Below, in pieces: positions 11,921 to 22,768 of a stretch of DNA of 64,000 bases; position 1 is the first letter of the stretch; each line of letters starts with the position of its first letter. A program made the translations under genes and the position numbers. The DNA comes from Nelumbo lutea (taxonomy: Eukaryota; Streptophyta; Magnoliopsida; Proteales; Nelumbonaceae). The stretch is from assembly GCA_022828595.1 (NCBI GenBank), contig JAKGHH010000007.1, positions 39,246,356 to 39,310,355 on the forward strand. The letters run 5' to 3'. The notes under the pieces were generated by a model. That model made no database searches, was not told where the DNA came from, and saw nothing but the letters and a program-made list of their open reading frames with translations.

Positions 11921-13827
11921 TGTTAGACAGTTTTGTATGCCCTTATCTTCAATCAAAATGATGTACTTTCTGAGTTTACTGTAAATGAATAAAAGTGCAT
12001 ATTTGATTCATGTTCCCTTGGTATGTTTCTGTGTAATACCCTTAAACTGGACACTTAATGAGACTCGTGTTAGTTTAGAATGTTCACAGCCAGTGGGTCG
12101 GTCTATGGAGACCTATCCTGACAAGGCTGACACTGTGGTGCCACCAAGTCAGTTGGGGTGGCTTGTCTCAGCTACTGGGGAGAGACCCTAGGCACATATA
12201 GTGTAGGACTAATTGAATCTTTGAACTGGACCAGATTTCTAGTATTGCCCTGGACCTTGGAGATTGGTGGGAAAAACTGGAAAGTTACACCCGACCCCTA
12301 GACTCGATTATGATACTGCACTAGATGTCGAATTAGGCTGTCTTTGATGTACCAATCAGCGAGATCCTTAGCGGGGGTCAAAACCTGGGTATGTTGGGAC
12401 AGTCTGAGAATTCATCTGAGTGGGTGATCATAGTGATCGGGGATGCACTCTCACAGTTGGAAACCAAGACTGCCGGCAGCTGATTTCAATCGTTGAGATT
12501 TTTTTTGCAAAATATATTTTATATGAGATATAAAAGTATATAAATTATGGTTTCGAAATGATTTGCAAAAGGTTTTAATTCCCGGGATCCATATAAGAGA
12601 GAGTGCAACACTATTCCTTGCAGCCGAGGGAGAGGTCCTCTCTTGTCGGGCAGTGTATGATCATTATGGGCTGAGAGGTTAAGTGTAAGACCATTGAGGA
12701 TAATACCTGATGGGCTAATCTTGCATCTGCCCACAGTCCCTGGGTGTTACAAGGTGGCTTGGCCCAGGGACCACTTAGGGTAAGTGTTGGGCCCTAGAGC
12801 CCATCTGATGGGTTTCAGGGGGTGCACTATCCATAACAGTGTATTCGGCCAGGCCTTGTAACCAAGGCTGGGCAGAACCCATGTGGCTGATGTTTAGGTC
12901 CCACGCCATACAAGGAAGCCCAACTGGGCAGCAGTTTGGAAGGCTAAATGAATACATAACCTTAAATGGGCCTTAAGCCCATTTCGAATTAGGCTAATTT
13001 GATTAGTCACTTAAGGGGCGAATTCTGAGATCGATCAGCTGATAGGATTGGGCCCACACCCTATCCACTTAGAGAGTTCAATATCTAAGTAAGATTTAGA
13101 TATGGAAACTTCCTAATTAGATTAGGAGATGGCTGATCTAATCTGTAGATAAGATAATGGTTATCCCTTATCTTAAAGGGACTTCTAATCCATATATGAT
13201 TTGGGTTAGCAACTCCTAATGGGATTAGGAGTTGATCCCTTTAAGTCTATAAAGGAAGAGGGGGCGGCAGCCTTTAGACATAATCACAAGCAAGCAATAG
13301 ATAGTCTTGTCTTCAGAGCTGAAATCACAGAAGAGAGAATTATGCACCCTACAAATACTCTCTTGCTGCCTCTTTCCTGTAGCCGCCGCCTATAGCAATT
13401 TGATCTCCAGTTCTTGGGAGAAATCAAGATTGAATCTTGATTCCAATCTTTTGGAGAAAAGATTGGTGGGAGTTATATTCACAAGCCGTCCAGGTGATTC
13501 TTGAGAAGAATCAAGTTCTTTTGGAAGAACACTGTTGATTCTGCTCCACCCTGCACTGCGTCATCTTCAGTGGGAGAAGATTTTGGATCCTTCCTTGGGC
13601 GTGAACACCTCCATTGGGAGATCCTAATTCTTTGTATCAAGTATTATCTCTCCCTACTCCTTTTGGTTCAGATCTGGTTCAGTTTATGGTTCAAGAATGA
13701 TCCTTGAATATATGATTTTCTAAATAGGGAATTCGATTCCAAGTTGAAGGGAGAGAAAAATTTTTGAAATTCGCCCCCTTATTCCGCAATCTTTGGGCGT
13801 CCATGTGATGGATTTCCTATCCCTTCA
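11921..13827 (+). repeat. Full 3' LTR of copia B (1907 bp)
   Basis: Starts TGTTAGACAG after a purine tract and ends CCCTTCA, so it has TG...CA ends. It contains the TATA box (13248-13254). Its last 733 bases match 5265-6018. The 1.9-kb length is at the long end for Ty1/copia. Confidence 0.9.
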
Positions 13828-14180
13828 AATCTGCCCTCATCAAATACTGTTATCTAAAACACTTTTGGGAATTTGGGTCTCCACAAGAAACCCATCCCCA
13901 TCGGGGATCGGGGATAAAGGACAAACTTTATCTCCAGTGGAGATCAGGAATAAGGACAGGATTACTTTTATAGTCAGGTCGGGTACTTGGAATATGACCC
14001 CGCCCCGTTGCCATTCCTAACAAGGCGTGGATTATTGCAATTAGAGCATGCGTTTATTGCTCTTTGATGATATGTTTGATCATCTTATTGTTACTTTGTG
14101 ATCATCTTCCTAAAAAAGTATTGAAGTAAAAACATATTAACACTTTAGATTGAATGATACTACAATTTTGGTGGATTATA
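13828..14180. other. Non-coding spacer
   Basis: No gene is seen. A short GC-rich stretch with repeated cggggat motifs lies at about 13888-13915, of a kind often seen in decayed plant repeats, but I cannot assign it. Confidence 0.5.
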
Positions 14181-14667
14181 ATGTTCTTTTGGATATTGAA
14201 GAACACATTATGGGAAATGTGGGCCATATGTATCTTTCATGAAGGCTTTATGTGTCGGTAGGCCCACACAAGTTCGTTTTACAGGTTATGGTTGGTTGTG
14301 CGCCCATAATAATGTGTTTTGTAGATTATGGGTGGTGGTAGTGGTGGTAAACCCACAATATTGAGTTCTTTTTTTAAAATTTTGGGTATTAATCGGGCCC
14401 CACACATTTCATTCCTATGATTTTGGATGTTGGTGGACCCACAATGTTGTGTTTTGTAGGTTTTGGGTGTCAGTGGACCCACACATCCTATTATGTTGGT
14501 GGGCCCGCATTATTGCATTTCACAGGTTTTAGGTGTTGGTGGGGCACACATATTGAACTTTGGTGGGCCAAGATAATTGTATTTTGTAGGTTTTGGGTGT
14601 TAGTGAGGCCCACACATCCCATTCCTACAATTCTGGGTTTTGGTGGAGACATATTGTTGTATACTCC
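14181..14667. repeat. Degenerate minisatellite, left half
   Basis: Irregular repetition of the phrases ttgtaggttttgggtgt, ggtgggcccaca and catcccattcctacaattc, with units of roughly 60-110 bases. The same phrases resume at 24384-24745, so the array was one block before the Athila element inserted. The short reading frames here are repeat artefacts. Confidence 0.8.
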
Positions 14668-16263
14668 TGATGTGTGGCTCATTGTGACACTAGCAAGTGC
14701 ACTAGCCGTTCAAGTAATAAAGTAGTGAGTGAAGTATTGTTCCCACGAGGATTTAGGAAATAATTACCAATACTAAATTGAACATTTCTTATCTGATCAA
14801 CAAATAAATCAAAACTCTAATGAAAGCTAAGAAATCCTAAATTAAAATCTATCTAAATCATTGGCCCAATTGCCTTCAATTCAGGTTAGAAGAGTAAGCA
14901 GTAAATGTCAATCTCAGAATTCAGCAATCTATCAATTTGGATCATTCGAATGAATCATGATTGAGCCTTGGTTTGGTGAAACCCCAAGGTCATGAACAGC
15001 CTCTCTCAAGTGCATGTTCATCCTATGCATGAGTGACGGTTCTTCTATCTCTAGCAAGAATCTAATCCCCATGCATGCATTTCTTCAAACACTTCTAAGG
15101 CATCAATTCAAATCTGAATTGATCACCAACTGAATTGTGCAAGTTATCTCTAACCTTGCACTCAATTCAGTTCTTGAATAGTAGATCTGAATTCCTAGAG
15201 TCTCTCTCAAGCACTCTAGGAATTCCAAGCTGTAGATTAATTCGCCCAATCTGAAAATTGCAGATCTGAATTCTCTTTCAAGCAATTCAGATCTTGCAAT
15301 TCAGATCTGAGTTTTGAAGGTTAGTTGGCCGAATTAATCTACAATCACACCCTTATTCAAGAAACTTCAAATACAATGCATGACCATTTGAATGAATCAA
15401 AAAGAATTAGATTGCTGAACTGAAATTTTACAAGTTGAAATACATCAAGGAAGAATGGAAACAAGGAGAAAGAAGAAAGAACATATAACTAAGAAACTGA
15501 ATTCAAATCAAAAGAGAATGAAACTATAAATGATTTATTACAGAAGATCTTTGAATCACAAACTCTCAATTCGAACTCACCTTCTTCTTCTAGCTTGCTT
15601 GTCTTGAACTTCCTTCAGCCCTTCTTCTTCTTCTTCCTTACGCCTAGCCTTCTTCTCTTCTCTTCTCTCAAGGTGGCCGAACCTCTAAGAGTGGGAGAGC
15701 CTTCCTCTCAAGCAATTGAACAACTTTCTCCCCTCCTGGAGGCCTCCTTATATAGTTTTTCAAGGGGGCTCTTGCCCCTTCTTGAAGCCTCTAGAATGGG
15801 GTGTATTACACCCCTCATGAACCTTCTAGAGTGCTCCCTCCTTCTCTTCAAGAAACTCCTAGAAGTTGCCGCCCCTAGCTCCCTTTGGGCTGCTATTTGG
15901 GCTACAACTTAGCTTGCTTTTGAGCTCATGTGGGCTACACTCTAGGGTGTGATTTGGGCTAAAAATGGGCCTTCCTTGCTGGCCGAGTTCTCCTCATAGC
16001 TAGGCTTTATTTTCTTGGGTTTTCTCAAGGAATTCACTTGCTCTTTTTGGGCCGAAGTGCTCTCTCTTGCTTCTACGACCGGGCTGGACTGAAATTGGTC
16101 TTTTTGAACCTTCTTTTCTTGCCTTTTTCCTTCCTTTTCTTGGATTGATTATCCCTGAACCTATTCTTAGCATTAAGCTAAATTAAGGCAAAATTTAATA
16201 AAACCGGCATAAAAAATCCATGCTAAAGTCCTCAAAAATTATAGATAAATTGTAAGTTCATCA
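14668..16263 (-). repeat. Athila LTR (3' LTR in element orientation)
   Basis: 1596 bases, near-identical to 22769-24378. It holds several TCAGATCTGA-like palindromes (15180-15315). The ORF at 15595-15912 also occurs in the other LTR but resembles no protein I know and is treated as non-coding. Confidence 0.95.
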
Positions 16264-16280
16264 AAATACCCCCACACTTA
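16264..16280 (-). other. Polypurine tract of the Athila element
   Basis: On the minus strand the sequence reads TAAGTGTGGGGGTATTT and is directly followed by the LTR start TGATGAAC. Position and composition fit the plus-strand primer of Athila elements. Confidence 0.85.
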
Positions 16281-16734
16281 AGCTTTTGCTTGTCCTCAAG
16301 CAAAGACATCAGCCATAAACTTAACATTCCCCCCTTCTGTTCTCACCATTTACCTGGTGAACTTTTTAAGATAGAAATGCATTGAGTAGTCGGGGAACTT
16401 TGTAAGTGCTCAACTCTTATTCTTGTAAATTACCATTTAAGATATGTATCAGATCCGAGGAAAGGAGAATATGAATTTCATCATAGTCTAGCCTTCACTC
16501 CTAATTCATATATAAATCAGCTCCTTAATTGTCAAGGTTAATAATCAAATTTCACTAAGTTTCACATCTGTAACTAAATCTCAATGAGAGTTCAACTTTA
16601 GAGTGCCCCTTTGAACCTCGGTTGTCACCACAATTACTTATTTCTAAGGGTGAGTGCATTTTATGCTCCATCTCACCTTTTTTTTCTTTTCGGTGTGAGT
16701 GCATTTTATGCTCCATCTCACACTTTTCTCTTTT

Positions 16735-16769
<35 letters not shown>

Positions 16770-17484
16770 GTGTGAGTGCATCTTATGCTCCATCTCACAC
16801 TGGTCACTTGTTTGAGGTAGGTAAATAGGACTCATGTTCTAAGCTGCTAGTTTTACTATTCAGCTCAGAATAGCGGAGTCAATTTGGGTCTTTTGTCCTT
16901 CTTTTGCAATTATTGAACCTCAAGAATCAACATTTCAGATGTGCACTAGTTTTCTTGACCATTAACAATGAAATCAAGGGCTTCCATACACATGAAAGAA
17001 GTTAGGGCTAGTCATGCTGAAAGGCATATTCAGCTCCCCTTTTCTCCTGCATATATCAAATTGGATCATTCACAAGAATAAAAACTTAACAAGTACATCA
17101 GTCTCCCTCAACTCATTGAATTCCTTCTTAAAAAAAATCATCAAATAAATAGTAATGAACTTGAGGGGTTCCAGTCTTTTTTTTTTTTTTTTTTTTGTGA
17201 TGTCATTGCCTGCATATGTGTGTTGGGGTGCATGAGGTGCATGGTTTCAACCCCCATACCCTAGCCTCGGGCTCACTCCCCCACACTTGAGATGAACATT
17301 GTCCTCAATGTTCGTAGTGTTAGGGAGTCACACTTGCTAGAGCAAACTAAAGAAAAGAAAATGATGAACTGAGTCCTTAAAGAATTGGAATTTTGAGAAA
17401 AAGATCTTTATTTTACTAACTAATATTCTAAAAAGATAAATGACAAAAAGATTCCTTAACTTGTTCATGAGCAAGCATAAGAGA
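16281..17484 (-). other. Athila 3' untranslated region
   Basis: Non-coding stretch between integrase and the LTR where Athila elements may carry an env-like ORF; none is seen. It contains a three-copy repeat (16647-16800) and long T runs (about 16739-16768 and 17177-17196). Confidence 0.75.
16647..16800. repeat. Three-copy 29-base repeat with long T tracts
   Basis: The phrase gtgagtgcattttatgctcc followed by atctcac occurs at about 16650, 16696 and 16771, separated by T-rich runs, one about 30 bases long. Two copies share the terminal acactttt or acactgg context. Confidence 0.9.
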
Positions 17485-18930
17485 TTATTGGTTATCTAGA
17501 TAAACAGTGGATGGAGGGGGTACAGTACTGCCCATTAAATACGGTTTCAGGCGCTGACCATTTACTTTAAACGTGCCCTGAACCGGGTGGGTGAGTTCTA
17601 TAGCCCCATGGGGAAAAACCTGTGAAATGGTAAAGGGTCCAGACCACCTGGATCTCAGCTTACCTGGAAACAAGCGGAGACGGGAATTATATAACAATAC
17701 CTGTTGGCCTACATAAAAGTCCCGTCTCAGCAAGTTCTTGTCATGCCAGTTTTTTATTCTTTCTTTATAAACTTTGGCATTCTCACAGGTGGTAAGTCTG
17801 AATTCATCCAATTCATTCAATTGCAACCGCCTTTTAGCCCCTGTGGCCTGAATGTCAAAATTTAAGAATTTAAGAGCCCAATAGGCCTTGTGTTCCAATT
17901 CAACTGGTAAATGGCATGCTTTACCAAAAACCAATCTGTAGGGGGACATGCCAATGGGTGTCTTAAATGCAGTTCTGTATGCCCATAATGCATCATCTAA
18001 TTTGATGGACCAATCTTTTCTGGCGGATGCTACGGTCTTTTCCAGAATTCTTTTGAGTTCCCTGTTAGCCAACTCCACTTGGCCACTGGTTTGAGGGTGA
18101 TAAGGGGTAGCTAATTTATGTGTAATTCCATATTTCTGCATTAACCTCTCAAATTGGCTATTGCAGAAGTGAGTTCCCCTATCACTAATTATAGCTCGCG
18201 GAGTGCCAAATCGGGAGAATAGCTTCTTTAGGAAGTGTACCACCCTTCTTGAGTCATTTGTGGGTAAAGCCATGGCTTCTACCCATTTGGATACATAGTC
18301 AACTGCAACGAGGATGTACTTATTCCCAAAAGAATTTGGGAAAGGTCCCATGAAATCTATACCCCAAACATCAAAGATTTCACAGATTAAAATATTGGAA
18401 AGGGGCATTTCATTCCGTCGGGAAATGTTTCCCGATCTTTGGCATTTGTCACATGTGGACACATACCGATGGGCATCTTTGAAGAGTGTGGGCCAATAAA
18501 AACCTGATTGCAAAACCTTGGCTGCAGTGCGACTAGCTCCAAAATGACCTCCTGCTTCTTTATCATGGCAAAATTGGAGTACCGACTCCATCTCCTCCTC
18601 GGGGACACATCTCCTTATGATCTGATCTGCACACAATTTATACAAAAAGGGTTCCTCCCACAGATAGTATTTTACATCAGAAAAGAATTTCTTTTTCTGT
18701 TGATATGAAAGGTTAGGAGGAAGGACTTGTGCAGCTAGATAATTAGCAAAATCAGCATACCAAGGATATGAGTATTTCTGTATTGAGTACAACTGCTCAT
18801 CCGGAAATTCTTCTCGAATGTTGCTGGTTACCTCCTCTTTTGAGCTTACTGTGTCCAACCGGGAGAGATGGTCAGCAGCCAAGTTTGCAGCACCCTTCAG
18901 GTCTCTAATCTCAATGTCAAACTCTTGCAA
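17485..18930 (-). pseudogene. Athila RNase H tail and integrase (481 codons open)
   Basis: The frame opens with [10 protein letters not shown], the usual end of the gypsy RNase H/connection, then integrase. The HHCC zinc-binding residues are His122, His129, Cys160 and Cys163 of this frame. The catalytic triad is complete: Asp192 (GIDFMGP), Asp250 (IISDRGTHF) and Glu286 (SGQVELANR), with 35 residues between the last two. The C-terminal region follows to LKPYL. This part could fold, but it is cut from the RNase H part by a frameshift near 18945 and lacks its own initiation context, because it is normally released from a polyprotein. Confidence 0.93.
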
Positions 18931-18947
18931 TAAAAGGATCCACCTGA

Positions 18948-19586
18948 TCAGTCTTGGTTTTGATTTTGCTTGGTAAGCAAGTGCCTTAATGCCGAGTGAT
19001 CTGTGTGGACAACAACCTTGGATAATATCAGATATGAACGAAACTTATCAAGTGCAAATATTACTGGTAACAGCTCCTTTTCTGTGGTGGTGTAATTGAG
19101 TTGGGGTCTAGTCAAGGTTCTGCTAGCATAGTAAATTGGCTGAAAATGTTTGTTCATTCTTTGTCCTAAAACAACTCCTATAGCAAAATCACTCGCATCA
19201 CACATCAATTCAAATGGGAGGGTCCAATCTGGTGCTACCATGATAGGTGCATGGATCAATTTGTCTTTCAAGATGTTGAAAGCATGAAGACATTCAGTTG
19301 AAAATTCAAAAGGCACTTCTTTCTGAAGCAAGGTAGATAATGGCTTGGAAATTTTTGAGAAATCTTTAATAAACCTTCTATAGAATCCGACATGTCCTAA
19401 GAAACTTCTCAAAGAACGAACAGATGTTGGGGTTGGCAATTTTTCAATTGCCTCCACCTTGGCCTTGTCGACTTCTATACCTCTTTGAGAGATCTTGTGT
19501 CCAAGCACTATGCCTTCTTGCACCATAAAATGACATTTCTCCCAATTCAACAGAAGATGTGTTTCTTTACATCTAGTAAGCACCAA
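18948..19586 (-). pseudogene. Athila RT C-terminus and RNase H, 5'-deleted
   Basis: Starts abruptly at LVLTRCKETHLLLNWEKCHF, which lies downstream of the RT catalytic box. It continues through the thumb (GHVGFYRRFIKDFSKI) and RNase H ([48 protein letters not shown]). The sequence immediately upstream is the gag C-terminus in another frame, so protease, RT fingers and palm have been deleted. A single-base slip in an A-rich run near 18945 ends the frame before integrase. Confidence 0.92.
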
Positions 19587-21070
19587 ATTCCTTCTCCAAT
19601 TTTTGTTGCTTCAGCCTGTGAGGGAATGGAACTTGCGGTTGTTGGTGCATCCCTTGTTGTGCTTCTGGTTGTTCCGTCTTCTGTTGTCTGGTTCCAAGGC
19701 TTGTTTCTGCCTTGGGTTCAGCCCAATTCTTCTTTTCTACCTCAGGCAACTCTTTTCCACTTCTTAAGGTAATAGCTTGCACCTGCTCTCGTGGATTCAC
19801 TTCAGTGTTGCTTGGAAGAGTTCCCGGCAGTCTGGAAGCGATTAATTGTGCCAATTGCCCCACTTGGTTTTCCAGGTTTTTGATTGAGGCTTCCTGGTTC
19901 TGGAACCTAGTTTCTGCACCTGCTATAAATTTTGTCATCAGTTCCTCCAAATTGGATTTCGGTTCAGGCTGATGATAAGTCTGGTGGAACGGCTTGGAAA
20001 TATGCTGATTTGGCATAGATTGGTTTGAATGTCCACTCCATCCTGGATGAAAAGTATGGTGACTCTGGTAACCCTGCTGTCTTGACGAATTGCTGACATA
20101 GTCAACTTGTTCAGTAGATGGTCTGAACTGATTGCCAACTTGGCAGTCTGTACTGATGTGGCCTCCCCCACACAATTCACAATTAAGAGGCTGCACATGC
20201 ATGGCAGCTATCTGCATTTCATCTATTTTTTTACTGAGTGCTCCTATTTGTGCAGCTAGTGCTGTATAAGTGTCAACATTATGCAAGCCTTGCTGCTTCC
20301 TAGTTTGAGTCCTTTCCGAATGCCATTGATAATTGTTGGCTGCCATTTCCTCAATAAGTGCATGGGCAACCTCAGGAGTTTTATTATTTATGGATCCTCC
20401 GGCTGCAGCATCTAATATGGTCTTATTTGAGTCAGTAAGACCATTATAGAAAGTCTGCACTTGCAGCCAAATGGGGAGGCCATGGTGAGGAACTCTCCTT
20501 AACAGCTCCTTGTATCGTTCCCATGATTCATATAAAGATTCCCCCTCTTGCTGGAAAAAAAGTAGTGATGTCATTCCTCATTTTAGCAGTTTTAGAAGGG
20601 GGAAAATATTTAGAGAGAAAACGGCTGGCCATTTCGTCCCATGTGGCTATAGATCCTGCCGGTAATGAGTTCAACCAAGCTTTGGCTTTATCCTTCAAAG
20701 AAAATGGGAATAACCTCAGCCGGATGGCATCATCACTTACCCCATTGTGTTTGAAGGTGTCACAGATTTCCAAGAAGTTAGCAATATGGGCATTCGGATC
20801 CTCATGGGCCATACCACAAAACTGAACCGTATTTTGTATCATTTGGATTATGGCCGGTTTAATTTCGAAGTTATTGGCAGCAATAGTTGGCATGATAATG
20901 CTGGAGACAGTCCCGGTGAGGGTGGGCTTGGCATAATCCATCATAGTTCTTTGTTCAGCCATTTCTTGTGCTTCTTGTCTGACTTGCTTAGCAGCTCTCA
21001 AACGGACATGGAGAGTCCGTTCAATCTCTGGGTCGTAAAGGATCTCTTCCAGTTCAGGTCTGCTTGTCAT
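19573..21070 (-). pseudogene. Athila gag with one frameshift
   Basis: The first frame (21070-20528) holds the N-terminal gag; the second (20574-19573) resumes as QQEGESLYESWERYKELLRR. The break coincides with an A7 run on the plus strand (20555-20561), where one additional base explains the shift. Domains: capsid-like Retrotrans_gag region, ending with YNGLTDSNKTILDAAAGGS; a zinc knuckle CELCGGGHISTDC at about 20140-20180; a Gln-rich tail. The C-terminus runs straight into the deletion junction at about 19580. Confidence 0.92.
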
Positions 21071-22745
21071 AAACTGTTAAAGTCAAAGCAATAAAAATGC
21101 CAATGTTCACAAAAGAAAATAAATAACTAATCCTATCACACTGTAAAGTGAAGTATTGGAATACAAAACCTACATCCTATCATGAATAAATGAAGCCGAT
21201 TATACTAAAAGCAGATTTAAACCAATCATCTTATTCAAGGTTCCTTTATCTACATCCATCGATTGCAACATCTGAATTCAGACCCAATTTAGATCTGAAT
21301 TCAGAGAAATTAATAAATAATAATTCAGATCTGAGCTGGATATCTCATACACACTCATTGGTATACACTACAATATACATCCATTAAGGTTGGAATCAAT
21401 TCTGTGATGCTTTAGGGCTGAAATCAGATCTGATCTGAGAAAAAAAAATTTAAAAGGATCTGAAATAAACTAAAACCAGTCCTGAGTTAGGCTTGGGTTA
21501 AAGATTTTAAACTCTACAATTGAAGCTCAAACCTGTATAGCTGATGCATATCAAACACTTGCTAAGACCTAAAAATTGGGTCTGCAATGTTTGGTATTGC
21601 AAGCTATTCGGTCCATACAACTTTTGTAGAAATCTGAAATCAGGTCTGCTAACTGTTGCACTATAGCAGCCCTGCTACAAATCTGAATGCTAATACAAAT
21701 ACTTGGAAAGTGCTAATTTTTCTTAAGTATCTGAGGCATAACAATTATTCAATCCAAACATACACCTCCTTAGCTAATGTAGCTCGGTTACAAGTGGGTA
21801 AAGCCAAGAATTCAGTCCACCCAGAATTCATAGTATGCTCTGTATCAGTTCAGTCCTCACATCATATCAACTGCATTTCAGATTTGAATTTCTCTCATTC
21901 CTTGCTATCCATTCACCCTTGAGGCAGGTTGGATGTATCATAGGGTGGATTGGGGTAGTGATGGCACCCAATTCACCTCAAACTTGCATCGGTTCAGATC
22001 TGAGTTCAGAGGAATTCAGATCTGAACTGAGCAGATCTGTAACAGCAGAATTCAGATCTGAACTCAAGTCTGAGTTTGGATCTGAATTCTCAATTGCCTT
22101 ACCTTCAATTATTGCTACCAAATTGTTTTTGCAGAATAGCAGAAGTGCCCTCGAGTGAATTGGGGTGGTGATGACACCCAATTCCCCTCAAAATTTCATC
22201 AGTTCAGGTCTGAGTTCAGAGGAACTCAGATCTGAACTGTTGCAGATCTGCAATAGCAGAATTCAGATCTGAACTCAGATCTGAGTTCTGATCCGAATTC
22301 TCAATTGCTCCTCTGGTTGTTCAAAAGATCTCCCCCTTTTTTTTCATTTGTTTTTTTTTTTTTTGTAATGAAAGAAAAGAATAATAAAATCTGAAACACA
22401 AGCAACTCTTTTCGGCTGAGTGCTGCAGATCTGAAATCTGCTGATCTGAGTGCCGAATGCAACTCAGATCTGCAACACTCATGTTTATGTGAAATTTTTT
22501 TTTTTCTTTTTGAAGGGAACAACACCAAGATTGAATAGAAATCAAATATGCCTTTATTAAAATGAAACTAAAACCAAAAAAAGAAAGTAATCTACTTAAG
22601 AAAGAAGAAACATAACTACAGTAGTACAGCAGTTGCAGTCCAAAGCTAAAATGTAAAGTTAAGCAAATTAAACCAACTATGAATGCAATGCTGAATGATA
22701 CCAGATTAAGAATTCTCAATGTTTCCTAATATTGCTTCTCTAAGT
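21071..22745 (-). other. Athila untranslated leader, rich in TCAGATCTGA palindromes
   Basis: No credible ORF. The 10-base palindrome TCAGATCTGA and the linked motif CAGATCTGAATTC recur many times between about 21270 and 22475. A diverged tandem duplication with a period of about 210 bases lies at 21943-22308. Confidence 0.8.
21943..22308. repeat. Tandem duplication in the Athila leader, period about 210 bp
   Basis: The segment starting gtggattggggtagtgatgg (21945) and ending gaattctcaattgcc (22098) recurs from 22155 (gtgaattggggtggtgatga) to 22308. Each copy carries three to five TCAGATCTGA-type palindromes. Confidence 0.85.
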
Positions 22746-22762
22746 CCCCGGAAACGGCGCCA
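22746..22762 (-). other. Primer binding site of the Athila element (tRNA-Asp type)
   Basis: The minus strand reads TGGCGCCGTTTCCGGGG, which matches the complement of the 3' end of plant tRNA-Asp except for one base. It lies six bases inside the LTR at 22769. Confidence 0.8.
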
Positions 22763-22768
22763 AAAACT

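Larger units (their letters stand above)
5265..13827 (+). mobile_element. Ty1/copia retrotransposon B, LTR pair with wrecked coding region
   Basis: The 5' LTR (partial, 5265-6018) is followed by a Met-type primer binding site, a leader like that of copia A, a degraded gag-pol, a purine-rich tract (11911-11919) and a full 3' LTR (11921-13827, beginning TGTTAG and ending TTCA). The 5' LTR start lies in the gap, so target-site duplications cannot be compared. The arrangement could also be a tandem LTR-internal-LTR-internal-LTR complex sharing the LTR at 5265 with element A. Confidence 0.88.

Noticed and set aside
15595..15912. 105-codon ORF, present again at 23710-24027
   Set aside because: It is duplicated only because it lies in both Athila LTRs; composition is low-complexity and no known domain is visible.
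22321..22719. 132-codon minus-strand ORF with hydrophobic stretches
   Set aside because: Hydrophobicity comes from T-rich DNA in the Athila leader; no family support.
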